NCBI GenBank assembly: GCA_018398765.1
Contig: JAHBMJ010003930.1
Span: forward strand, 65,972-85,393
DNA length: 19,422 nt
Source: Chromera velia
Lineage: Eukaryota > Sar > Chromeraceae
Reading direction: 5' to 3'
The notes under the pieces are model-generated. The model had not been told where the DNA came from. It saw only the letters and a list, made by a program, of their open reading frames with translations, and made no database searches. A program made the position numbers and the translations under genes. Shown here piece by piece: positions 10,608 to 19,422 of this stretch. Numbering within the stretch: the first letter of the stretch is position 1; each line of letters begins with the position of its first letter.

Positions 10608-12327
10608 TCAAAGGGCAGCCGCCTCGGTGGTGACTGGAGCGGCGCGTGCTTTGTCTCTTTCTGCATCTTCACGTACCCTCGCAATTGTGTCAGGAACCCT
10701 GATGGCGTACCCCGTCCCTACAGCTTTCTGGTTGCTCAGCTGCTTGCTCCCTCCACGGCCCGTGTACTCTCTGCACGAAACAATGAGAGGGGAAGAACGC
10801 AGACATGGTGATTTCACCGTTTCGCTTTTCGGTCATTTCTTTTCCGTGCGGCGCACAGAAAAACAGGACGGAGAGAGAGATCGGCAGACTGTGTCCTGCC
10901 GTTTTGATTGAAGTCCCTCCGCATTGCTGATTGCTGCTTTCAGAGAAACATTCATTCATTCATTCATTCACAAGAACAGATGGAAGCATCACTTCCGAAT
11001 CAACTCTTATTCAACGCACATCATCCACTCAACAAAAATTATAACAACGCAAGTCCAGTAACTAGCGAACCGGACCGTTGAATTTCAATTACCGACAGGC
11101 TTACCGAGTGTCTTACCTGCATCCACCAATTGCCTGCCCGACCAGCTTTCCAGCATAATGCTCATCCACGAAAACGCTTACAAACATTCATTTCCGACAT
11201 TTCACTGTGATTTGCCTGACCGACCCCCCTGCCGAGTTTCCACTCCATCGGACAGGAGGCAGCCCCTCTGCCTCGCACACGGCGTCGTAGAGGTCTTTTC
11301 TGATCGAGGGAACGCTGCAGACGTTGAAGGCCCCACAAAGCCCCTTGCGCATCGCATGCAAGGCAAACCCGGTGATATCATCCAGATGCGAAAAGTTCAC
11401 AAACGTCTCACCCGTCCCCGGAACCTCTGTCCCCGCCACCCGACGCGCCAGCATCCCGAGGGGCCGCCCGGGGCCCCAGAGACCGGCGAGGCGAAGGACG
11501 GCAACCTTGTGGGGGGAAGGGACCGCGAGGAGGGTCTGCATTCATTCATTCATTGTGTTAATTGGGGGTGTGACATCAGTCACTCGATGCAACTGCATGT
11601 GTTGCAGCAGCTCTGCGTAGCTGTACCAGACCGACGTGTCGGTAAGGGAGACAAAACAGTAGCACATGTCCTGAGCAATTCTTTGAACTGGACGGATGTT
11701 CCTGCTCATTTGGATCCTTACAGATTTTCGTCTCACTTCGTGTTGCAGGTTCACGCACTGACCTCCTCTGCCTGTCTCAAGATTTTCTGGTTGTCCGAAA
11801 GGGCGTCTCCCGCCTCCGAGTAGGTCTCCTCTGTGACCACCCGGCCGTCGGGGGGGTTCCCGTACACGCCTGCCACCACAGGGAAAAGAACAAGGACAAA
11901 TGTACGGCTGTGTTGACTTGAATACAAACACGTACTTGAGATCCACGCAAATACGCAGACACGTACACGGAGGGAGGGAGGAAGAAAGAGAGATGGAGTG
12001 GGGAAGGGAAGAGAGGGAGAGAGGGAGACAGTGCGTTCAACAAGACTTTCGATCATTCAATTGGTGTGGGACCTGAAACGGACAGACAGATGGACTCACT
12101 CTCCGACAGTCAAATATGCATGCCTGAACAGAGAGAGAAGAGGGACACTTCACGCAAACTTGAAGAACCTCGCCAGCCTACCGACTCGCTGACTGAATGA
12201 CTCACTGACTGACTCGAGCTGGAGATGTAGAGGATTTGGGTGGCGTCTTTCTTCTTTGCGAGAGCGGCTGCGACTGCGGAAAGGGGTGGGGGGTGGGGGG
12301 AGAAATAAGAGCTCCGTCCGCTTATGT

Positions 12328-12367
<40 letters not shown>

Positions 12368-14231
12368 GATGGTCAGACGAACGGACGGACGCGCACCCAC
12401 ACGGACACACGCACTTAGACACCTACGCATGCAGTCACCCGAGCAAGGAAGCACCTATGCATGAACACAGCCCAAGAGGGCGGATCCCCAGCGACAAAAA
12501 AGATATAAATGAGCATTCATTCCAGTGCCCCCGCCCCCATCCCCCCGTCTGCTTCCACACCCACGCACCCCTCTTGGATGTGGCTGCGTAAGTGTCTCTG
12601 TAAGCGTTCTCACCACCCCCGCGGCTGCAAGCAGGAAGGACAAAGAGAGTTGAGGGATGGATGGGAGTTCAAAACAAATGCCACCCTTTCTGTGGGTTCC
12701 TTCACCTTTCTTTCAGGTGAACAAAACAAACAAACAAACACACAAACGTCATGCATGCAATCTTTGCTTCCAGTCGGACAACCAAGTCAGACGGACCTTC
12801 ACGTTTGAGATGACCGCTCCAAAGAGAGACCAAGATCGAAAAAAAAAACGACGTCCTTCATTTGAAAAGCACACCAAGAACAAGAAGCAAACAAACAAGC
12901 ACACCAAGAACAAAAAGCAAACAAACACAAGACGGCATCCATCATGGGACAAAAAAGACCTCAAAGGGGGAAAGGGAAAAGGGAAAACAGTGACTCAAGG
13001 CACCGGATACTCAAGTCACTCACCCAGGTGCGACTGCGATGAACACACAGGAATTCCTTTTGATCATGTCCTCAAGGGCCACGTCCCCCTCTCCTCCTGC
13101 CTGGTCCCCCTGAACACACTCAAAAGGAAAGAAGGAGAACGGAGGGAGGACGGAGAGTGCACGGAGAGGCAAGTGTACACTCTACAACTGTCCGTCCACG
13201 AGCCAGCATGGTAGGTGCTTGCTTGATTGAAGGATCAAAATTGTCTACTCGTTTCAATTCATTTCCTGCAGAGGGCAAAGCTCTTTTTCTTCTCTCACAC
13301 GCAGACGCAGATGAAATCGTGGGGTCATGGAGAAACGGCGCGGCAGACTTCATTTGAAGTTATGTCCGCTCAATATGATACCCAACACATTGCCCGTGGG
13401 AGAGTCGAAGGGTGTCGATTGTGGAGGCTCAATCAAAGTTTGTGCACACACTTCATTCGCACAAAGGAGACAAGTTTGCGTTGAGAGAAGTCAATCCCAG
13501 ATGGTCGCGAGATGCACAGGATCCATACGGTGCTTTCTACTTCAAAAGAAAGAAACGATTTAAAGAAATTTGGGCCGACCTCCCCAATATTTCGAGGGAT
13601 TTTCACTACCGCATCTACAGCTCCTGACTCCTCAAGTTGCTTCACCCCCTCTTCCCTTGTGGTTGTCCCTTCTACTTTCACTCCTGCATGAAAAGACAAA
13701 ACAGGAAACGAAAGAAAGACTGAAAGTCGGCGGCAGCTCAGTAGACGTTGTGAAACAAAAGTTCTGTACAGGGAAAAACAAAACACGAGCAATATGCAAA
13801 TAAGCACAGGCTCTTCTGTAAACAGAGAGGGAGGGAATTATTCCTGGACTCTTGCCTGCCCTCATAAAAGAGCGCTACGTTGCATATTGGTGCAAAAAAG
13901 TCTGTTCCGTTTTTGGTTCGGTATCCGTCAGCCTCACCCCCTCCACCCACGTATGAATGCAGAGAACAAGAATTAAAGCCCCTCAGAGGACAGAAAGCCT
14001 CCACACGTCGTGCTTCAGCATGCAAAGGATAGAAAAGTTCACAACCAACCAAACCAAATATCCGTCAGGCATCGAACAGTTGCGTTAACTCATGTGGATC
14101 CATGCAGGACTGTCTGTCATTCGATCAGTCAATCAGTCATTCAATCAATCAATCAGTCGATCAATCATTGATTGCTATATAATCCAATGGATCCATTCAT
14201 CAATGAAACAGCCAAACAAACGCAAGATAAA

Positions 14232-14310
<79 letters not shown>

Positions 14311-15254
14311 CTACTTACCCAATCCCCGAAGAGCACGCCCAACTGCAGATCCCACATAGCCGCAGCCGATCACTGCAACCGAAGGATGGGGTACCTGCGT
14401 CGACAGAAGCAAGCAAGTCCGCACAAACGATGTGAAAATAGTGTCGTCGCAGTCTGTACACACTCACACACAAAGACACTAACACAGTGCGTCCATTCGG
14501 AAAACACGCCCGCAGGCCGTCAGAACAGGAACGCACCTGAATGCACTCAGGTCTTCTGAAGGCCCCAACAACCCTATTCTCAAACACATCCGTCCTCTCT
14601 TTCGTTCCCCCCCCCTTCCTCTTTCTCTCTCACACGCACACACATTATTCCTCACGCACTCACGGACTCACTTACTCAGTCATTCATCCACGGCGTCACA
14701 CTACACACACAGCCGGAAAGCGCCGGAAAAACTGACCGGCTCCTCCGTGAATGCCTGTGTCTCTGCCTGCATTGCGCTCCTCCCAAACCGAGTTCTCCGC
14801 TTAAGGATCTGCAATAGGGGACAACAGGACATACCTTAAAGCTGCACGAGTGTGGAACAGCGGGGGGCAGAGCTGATGGGGGACTCTGCAATCTTAACGA
14901 GAGGAAATGTAGAGAGAGAGAACAGGAGGAAACACAGATAGGGTGACAGAGACTGTAGCAGTAGGCCGCCCAGAGGGGTTCAGGGGAGGTTTGGGCATGC
15001 AGTATGGAAAGAAACGTGAGGCGACAGACCGATCCGAAGGTCCCCTGTTTGAAGGAGAAGGCAGAAGCCTGCAGGCAGCAAGAGGAGACGGGGAGACGGC
15101 ATCGGTTAGAGACTCCGACCGAATCAACAACATTCGACACACGACGAAGACTCTTCGCACCACATGGCAGGTCACCACTTACAGTAGGTACAGTGAGCAC
15201 AGCCAGCAGAACGAGTGGGAGGAGTGCGCGACTCCCTGAGAACACCAATTTCAT
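10608..15254 (-). CDS. Secreted or ER-type atypical SDR, NAD-dependent epimerase-like, nine exons
   Basis: The exons are 15254-15183, 14394-14319, 13683-13580, 13109-13024, 12624-12569, 12273-12214, 11869-11763, 11535-11225 and 10770-10608. They total 1035 bases, or 344 residues, and the phase matches at all eight junctions. Exon 1 encodes a signal peptide (MKLVF start, hydrophobic ALLPLVLLAVLTV). Exon 2 carries the Rossmann loop GCGYVG (34-39), exon 3 VEGTTTRE, exon 4 CVFIAVAPG, exons 6 and 7 YISSSSVYG (147-155), exon 8 RLAGLWGPGR and SHLDD, and exon 9 LSNQKAVGTGYAIR. This order matches extended atypical SDRs of the YeeZ type, which bind NAD(P). The usual YxxxK pair is not intact (Tyr154 is followed by GNPP), so catalysis is uncertain. 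No transit-like region follows the signal peptide. The exon 3 donor at 13580 is the least certain; an alternative in-phase donor lies a few codons further on. Confidence 0.88.
10949..10970. repeat. CATT microsatellite
   Basis: About five CATT units lie in the last intron of the SDR gene. A shorter relative of the same unit sits at 11541-11553, directly upstream (minus sense) of the acceptor of exon 8. Confidence 0.8.
12331..12364. repeat. (AC)17 microsatellite
   Basis: Seventeen AC units lie in the SDR intron between exons 5 and 6. On the minus (sense) strand this is a GT run placed upstream of the C-rich tract of the exon 6 acceptor. Confidence 0.95.
12867..12926. repeat. 30-bp tandem duplication
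   Basis: Two adjacent 30-base copies, each starting AAGCACACCAAGAAC and ending AAACAAAC, differ by a single base. They lie in the SDR intron between exons 4 and 5. Confidence 0.9.
14235..14310. repeat. Compound (TC)n(AC)n microsatellite beside a splice donor
   Basis: A TC run of about 56 bases with one interruption near 14275 passes directly into ten AC units at 14291-14310. On the sense strand of the SDR gene, the GT run starts seven bases after the exon 2 boundary, just past GTAAGTAG. Confidence 0.95.
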
Positions 15255-15700
15255 CGAAGGTACAGACACTCAGTAGTGACTTTGGAGGTCCCCTGTCTCT
15301 CTCCTGAACTCCGGTGTCTCCGCGATCCGGTCGTCAGAGGAGGCCTACGCTGCAATCTGACACAGCCGACAGCTCACACAGAAGTACGTCGGAGGCGAAC
15401 TTTGCACGTGTGTACGCAGGGATCCAAACGAAAAAGTCCGAGCCAGTTGCATCATCAAAAACATGTGCCCTGGCGGTGCTCGATCTGGCGCGGCGATTCT
15501 GCATGGCCCCGTGAGCGCGGTGCCGCGAGCTGCATGGGCCGCGGGGCCCGCGATTGCTTGCGGTTCGGCCTCCCGCGGCCTGTGCTTGTTATGTTTTGCC
15601 GTTCGCAGAGGCGACTTCTGGTAAAACGGCGACAGTGCTTTACAATATAATCCTGTAATCCTATACCTAGGGCACCAATTAAATCACTATCACTATCACA
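15255..15700 (-). promoter_or_regulatory. GC-rich 5' flank of the SDR gene
   Basis: The stretch upstream of the SDR start codon is GC- and CpG-rich, most of all at 15480-15600, with the inverted GGGCC/GGCCC pair at 15536-15549. It then gives way to AT-rich DNA. A 124-codon plus frame (15276-15650) crosses it but shows only Arg-rich composition from GC content. I read the region as promoter plus 5' leader, by position. Confidence 0.3.
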
Positions 15701-15913
15701 TGCAATTAACATTTTGCAACCGATTAGCCCTGCGTGACTCAGCACTGAGTTCGAGCCACGATCATAATTTTTAACAGAATTGTTATCACACAAAACGGAC
15801 ATAATTCACAGCGTTCTCTCACCTATTCATGCGGAAACAGACAGTCAGTTAGTATTTCTTTGTTTAGTTTGTAAACGTTGTGCTTAGTTGTGCTACGTGG
15901 TGCGGCTACACAG

Positions 15914-16729
15914 TACGGTTAGGAGTAACGATAGTAGGATGGTTACCGGCCGCTTGGCTTACTAATTTCACAGTTACGGTAGTAGTTTTTAGTACCATGA
16001 CCATGGTAGTGGTAGTATTACATATTTTTCATAATACTAGTCAACTTTAAACCTGTTTTACCTAGTTTTACCATCAAATCTTAAATCAACAGAGGCTACA
16101 GAGTAAACACCAATGTTGCTAAACTCTTAGGTCTGAGATCGTAGTCTATCTCTATGAATGATGGACGGCTTGCAATTCTATTCTTAAGCCTCTATGCCAA
16201 AAGGTCAGCAACTGACACAGTTCCCGGTTCGGCCATAATAGCCGACTGAGAGGGGAGAGAGGAGCAAGGAAAAACTTCACTGCACTGTGTCTTACGATAA
16301 AACAAAAAAACTAAAAACTGCCAGACACAGTGAACAGTAAACTAGGAAGAAACGGACTATTCAGTCTTGTTTCTCAGTTTCCCACATACAATGAGAAAGC
16401 ACTGATCACTGCCGAACTACAGCCTTCGTCAATTGTCCGTCTGTTCTGACAGGGGACAGAAGAGAAACGATTCCATAATTTTGACTACAAGTAAGCTTGA
16501 CCTTCGTTTGAAAATTGACTTTCAAAAGTTGAAACGGATTTGAAGGAAACGATTTTTTTTTCAATCCATGCATGCGTCGCACTTTTTTTGTATCCTTTGC
16601 CGGGGTCTTGGCCCGAAGTACCACGGTAGGGGTAGGGGCTCTTGGGCCCCCAAGTTACCGCCCCATGGTTACCAAAGTGACGGTAACCCGCCGCCCCCCC
16701 AAAAGGCCCGGTAGTAACTCCTAACCATA
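15914..16729. mobile_element. Possible inverted-repeat element
   Basis: TACGGTTAGGAGTAAC at 15914-15929 matches the reverse complement of 16714-16729 with two mismatches. Both ends also lie in GGTAACC-rich DNA, and a hairpin with arms GGTTACC (16667-16673) and GGTAACC (16682-16688) sits just inside the right end. No transposase is present, so at best this is a non-autonomous element. I did not find a target-site duplication. Confidence 0.25.
16682..16688. repeat. Right arm of the GGTTACC hairpin
   Basis: GGTAACC here pairs with GGTTACC at 16667-16673 across an 8-base loop. A second pairing block, CTTGGG/CCCAAG, lies at about 16641-16654. Confidence 0.5.
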
Positions 16730-17116
16730 CTATGTAGGTGCCACAAAAGCTAGCAAAAACACTTTTCTAACACCGTGTAAGATTTAATTATTTTGCTTAA
16801 AAAATGAAGAAACTAATGAAGAAATAAGTTTAATCGAAAGGTAGAATGAAATGAGATTCGATCTAATAAGCGAGTAAAGCTCTGCGATACTTGTAAAAAG
16901 CCTGGAGTATAAAGGACTTATGCGGCTAGGATTCAGCTGAGATTCAGCTCCCGCACTGATAGCGGGATCCACTGGCAGGCCTGCATGAGTCCGCATTGAT
17001 TTAAATTCCCACTTATGAACAAAGAAAGATGGTCAGTATTTGGTGTTATTTGAAAAACAGCCTGAGAGTAAAACTTCTGCTCCTGCGTTCTCCTGCAACC
17101 TTTGTTGCAAAAGAAA

Positions 17117-17374
17117 ATGGGATCATCAATCGATGAATCGATCAGTGCATGGAAACTTGTGAAGGACCCAAGTCGTTGCCTGAAAAGAGTATGGGGAACA
17201 TCAAGATCGGGCACTCGAACAGACAGACAGGCCACGTATATTTGTGCGGCCGTGTGGAGCTCATTCAAGACAAAAGCGGTGCCGCATACAGAAACACAAA
17301 GGAAACAAACAAAAAATCCCAACGAACAGACAAACAGAAACGAGGATCACTTGACAAAAAGACAGATGGCATCA
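17117..17374 (+). CDS. Weak ORF, 85 codons, unrecognised
   Basis: ATG at 17117 has a purine-rich context and opens an 85-residue frame beginning MGSSIDESISAWKLV, with a Lys/Asn/Gln-rich tail. A second plus frame (17149-17454) stays open across the same DNA and ends KASRAKDGRGGRGKSI. A 129-codon minus frame (16933-17322) also overlaps. The start MGSS would allow N-myristoylation. With three open frames and no homology, this may be non-coding purine-rich DNA. Confidence 0.18.
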
Positions 17375-17454
17375 TGAAGTCACTCATCGAAGAAGCTAGA
17401 GGCAAAGCAAGTCGTGCAAAAGATGGGAGAGGGGGGAGAGGAAAGAGCATTTGA

Positions 17455-17771
17455 CTACTGAGGAAAAGAGAATCACAACGAGACGGAGTGGAAGGAGGAA
17501 GAGACAGACAGTACTACAAATTCATTCTCGGCTTTGATTTGAGAACGAAGGAACCTTGTACTTATGAAGCGAACCCCTCATTTGTTTTCCTTTCTGTTAC
17601 ATGATCTTCTCTCGAGAGACTACGACGAAGGAGCTCTGGGTGGATCAGGCTACAAAATGATTTGGCGTAGGTGGTGAGAGGACAGAAAGAATCGAATGAA
17701 GCACCACCGCCGTTCTCTCCCTCTGCATGCAAGTTTTCGGTCGCCCGAAGCAGAAAATGAAAGGAACGTGC
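17455..17771. other. Short intergenic stretch
   Basis: No supported gene was seen. The left part is purine-rich; the right part is mixed and lies downstream (minus sense) of the three-exon model ending at 17772. Confidence 0.35.
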
Positions 17772-18448
17772 TCACCCCACCCCACCACTCCCACTTCTCT
17801 CTCGGTCGCGAACAAGCCCAAAAAAGTGCACCGCAGCGAAACCTGGACATCGAGCTCGACACAAACAGACAAGACTCTGCGCAAAGAAAATCACGACACA
17901 CACCACACTCTGTGTCAAGAGAAGGGCCTTCAATCCTTCCTTCCTTCTTTCCGACTTTTTTCTCACCCGCCAAATTCGGGCACGATCTGGCTTAAATTTC
18001 TCTCCTTCCTCCTGCTGTTGAAATCCTCCTGCGCTGTCTCTGTACATGCTTTCACTAGAAGAGAGGAAGATCAATTGCATGGGTGAAGGAGAAAGCAGAT
18101 CGACCCCCGAAGCTTCTACATTTTTCGCTCTCGATTCATTCAAAACTTTTCCCTCCCACCGGCGGCGTTGATCTCGAAAATTCCGGCAGAATTCGACTCA
18201 CTCACGCAGCAACAATCTCTTGCCGTTGTACCTCTCCTGATGTCTCAATGCCTGTACCTCCCTCTTCTTCTTTTGGTTACCCCTTCTTCTTCAAAGAGAG
18301 AGAAAGGAACTGCATGTGTTGCCAGAAAGAAGCACTCCCTCGGTTTCTCCTTCGTTCGCTTCGAGAAAGAGAAAGAGAAACACTTCCAAACGTCACCTGG
18401 CCCCCCTCTCTTTCTCTCTCTCTCTGACCGCTCCTGATGGTCCTCCAT
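17772..18448 (-). CDS. Tentative three-exon gene, unrecognised
   Basis: The proposed exons are 18448-18258 (ATG, donor GAG|GTACAG), 18054-17967 (acceptor CTCTCTTCTAG, donor CGG|GTGAGA) and 17876-17772 (acceptor TTTCTTTGCGCAG, stop TGA). They total 384 bases, or 127 residues, with matching phases. The protein is charged, starts MEDHQERSERER, and has PRECFFLATHAVPFSLFEEEG in the middle, split here for length into two visible parts (PRECFFLATHAV and PFSLFEEEG). The C-terminal exon is Cys/Arg-rich. No family is recognised. It begins about 130 bases downstream of the pyrophosphatase stop on the same strand, so it could instead be part of that transcript's 3' region. Plus-strand frames across the same DNA are also open. 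Confidence 0.27.
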
Positions 18449-18579
18449 TTCCCACACAGCCTAGCCGTATCCACTCATTTGCCTTACGAACTTCCTTTCG
18501 TCCCATTCCTCTAGATCGCCTGGCCGAATCATCCTGACTTTTTGTCCACTCCCTCTCCACCTTCCTCTTTTCCCTTCTC

Positions 18580-19111
18580 TCACGCAGCAGGCATCTGGCC
18601 AACCCACAGCTTCCCTGCCTCTGCTTGTCCCCCCCTCAACGCCTGCCAGTGTCCGTGAGTTTCCTCAATCACCTGAAAGAGAAAAAGGAGCACGGAAACG
18701 GCTCAGGTGAGACAAAAATTAAAGAGGGAAAAGGAAATCCATGCAGTCCCTCAGCCTGCTGTTCGAAGTCGTGACAACCGTTCAACCATTGCAGGCAGCG
18801 GTGCGGACACAAATGGGGGGTGTAGAGAGATAGATGTACAAATTACTTCTTGAGACTCATACTGCAGGCAGTGGCGTGGTGAAGAGACGAAAGGGATGGC
18901 TAGTCAAGAACCCAATACAAACAACCACGCACAGAAACAGTCCGAGAAAGAAGTTGAGAAAGTCAATCGGGGAAGAGACCAAAACAAACAAGCGACGGAG
19001 CGGGAAAACTCTCTGCACACACAGTTGTTGTCCAGTAATGCCCCCCCTCCCCCCACTTCCCTCACCTTCTCGGCAAAGCTTTTGTCCTTTGCTTCCTCGT
19101 CATACCCGAAC
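18580..19111 (-). CDS. Soluble inorganic pyrophosphatase, last two exons (5' partial)
   Basis: The visible exons are 19111-19066 and 18672-18580. The first follows the acceptor TTTCTTCTTCCCAG and ends GAGAAG|GTGAGG. The second follows TTTTTCTCTTTCAG and ends in TGA at 18580-18582. Phases match (0/0). They encode FGYDEEAKDKSFAEK and then VIEETHGHWQALRGG, ending GKLWVGQMPAA. This is the C-terminal signature of family I inorganic pyrophosphatases (EAK-K-A-xxI-xxTHxxWxxL), which hydrolyse pyrophosphate to phosphate in a metal-dependent way and so pull biosynthetic reactions forward. The catalytic Asp residues lie in upstream exons beyond the window; 19112-19422 looks like pure intron. A long plus frame from 18896 across this region is a shadow. 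Confidence 0.85.
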
Positions 19112-19388
19112 CTGGGAAGAAGAAAGCAGTCGGTCGTTCAAGACAGCAGGCAGGTGGGTACAGACACAGACACTTTCATGCGTGCGCGCACCCATCCTTA
19201 CATTTGCACGCACAGGTATGCACTACAGACTGCACACGACAGACGGACCGACAGGCAACGAATCAATACACGACTGACAGGAAGAAAAAAAGACAGGCAA
19301 ACAGACTCTGCATTAATATACGACAGACAGCCAGCCAAACGAACGGTCACACACACACACACACACACGCACACACACAGAGAGAGAA

Positions 19389-19419
<31 letters not shown>

Positions 19420-19422
19420 GAG
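19112..19422 (-). other. Intron of the pyrophosphatase gene, CA repeats and poly-G end
   Basis: The sense strand is pyrimidine-rich throughout and shows no exon. It holds CA runs at 19348-19368 and 19370-19378, and a run of 30 G at 19389-19418 that ends the window. Confidence 0.5.

Larger units (their letters stand above)
15701..17116. other. Intergenic region with repeat-like sequence
   Basis: No gene was seen. The stretch contains many GGTTACC/GGTAACC and GTAGTA words, hairpin-forming segments and a possible pair of terminal inverted repeats (listed separately). A 72-codon minus frame at 16406-16624 is Lys-rich and not recognised. TTCGAGCC at 15751-15758 suggested a tRNA T-arm, but its flanks do not pair. 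Confidence 0.35.

Noticed and set aside
11542-11760. Minus frame read through between SDR exons 7 and 8
   Set aside because: It is the intron: good donor at 11762 and acceptor at 11536, and removing it joins the SDR fold in phase.
13412-13627. Protein-like 71-codon plus frame ending HYRIYSS
   Set aside because: It is antisense to SDR exon 3 and its intron, whose phases and homology are strong. It has no splice sites or promoter of its own.
15276-15650. 124-codon plus frame upstream of the SDR gene
   Set aside because: Arg-rich product of a GC-rich stretch at the expected promoter and leader of the SDR gene; no motif or splice support.
15725-15775. Possible tRNA because of GAGTTCGAGCC
   Set aside because: The T-stem does not pair, and no acceptor or anticodon stem could be drawn.
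18588-18838. Plus-strand two-exon model with GTGAGT and GTGAGA donors
   Set aside because: It lies antisense to the last pyrophosphatase exon, which has a clear family signature on the minus strand.
18896-19422. Plus frame open from ATG 18896 to the window end
   Set aside because: It is antisense to the pyrophosphatase exon 19111-19066 and to repeat-rich intron; its openness comes from A/C-rich simple repeats.

Overview
The window looks like a piece of a nuclear genome from a protist with spliced genes. Most convincing reading frames are short and joined by GT-AG introns. The introns are pyrimidine-rich on the sense strand and full of simple repeats, and intergenic DNA is AT-rich. The palindrome TGCATGCA, best known from apicomplexans and their relatives, recurs in the flanks. 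A chromerid-type alveolate alga (Chromera-like) would fit, but that is inference from style, not a marker gene. Both ends are poly-G runs (1-13 and 19389-19418), so this may be a whole contig broken at homopolymers. No rRNA, tRNA, CRISPR array or bacterial-style operon was seen.

Layout, left to right. (1) 310-1072, plus: the last exon of a low-complexity protein whose start lies outside. (2) 1073-2284: a gap between convergent genes, with a 26-bp palindrome made of TGCATGCA units. (3) 2285-4366, minus: a two-exon gene for a 468-residue protein with a C-terminal MYND zinc finger. (4) 4367-4878: AT-rich flank with TATA-like and TGCATGCA sites. (5) About 4879-6899: a spliced locus that I could not resolve; the plus strand is slightly favoured, and it contains an 84-bp minisatellite. 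(6) 7251-9074, plus: small candidate exons leading to a well-supported exon for the TOPRIM nuclease half of an OLD-family protein, with an acidic tail that appears frame-shifted. (7) 9235-10607: AT-rich intergenic DNA. (8) 10608-15254, minus: a nine-exon gene for a 344-residue NAD-binding atypical SDR/epimerase-like protein with a signal peptide on its own exon. (9) 15255-17771: mostly intergenic, with possible inverted repeats and one weak ORF. (10) 17772-18448, minus: a weak three-exon gene model. (11) 18580-19111, minus: the last two exons of a soluble inorganic pyrophosphatase whose front lies off the right end.

The genes do not form an obvious pathway; this is ordinary eukaryotic gene order with mixed functions. 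The strongest calls (MYND, OLD TOPRIM, SDR, pyrophosphatase) rest on recognisable motifs plus intron phases that agree at the junctions I could test. The 4.9-8.6 kb stretch is honestly ambiguous, because both strands offer protein-like frames and plausible splice sites there.
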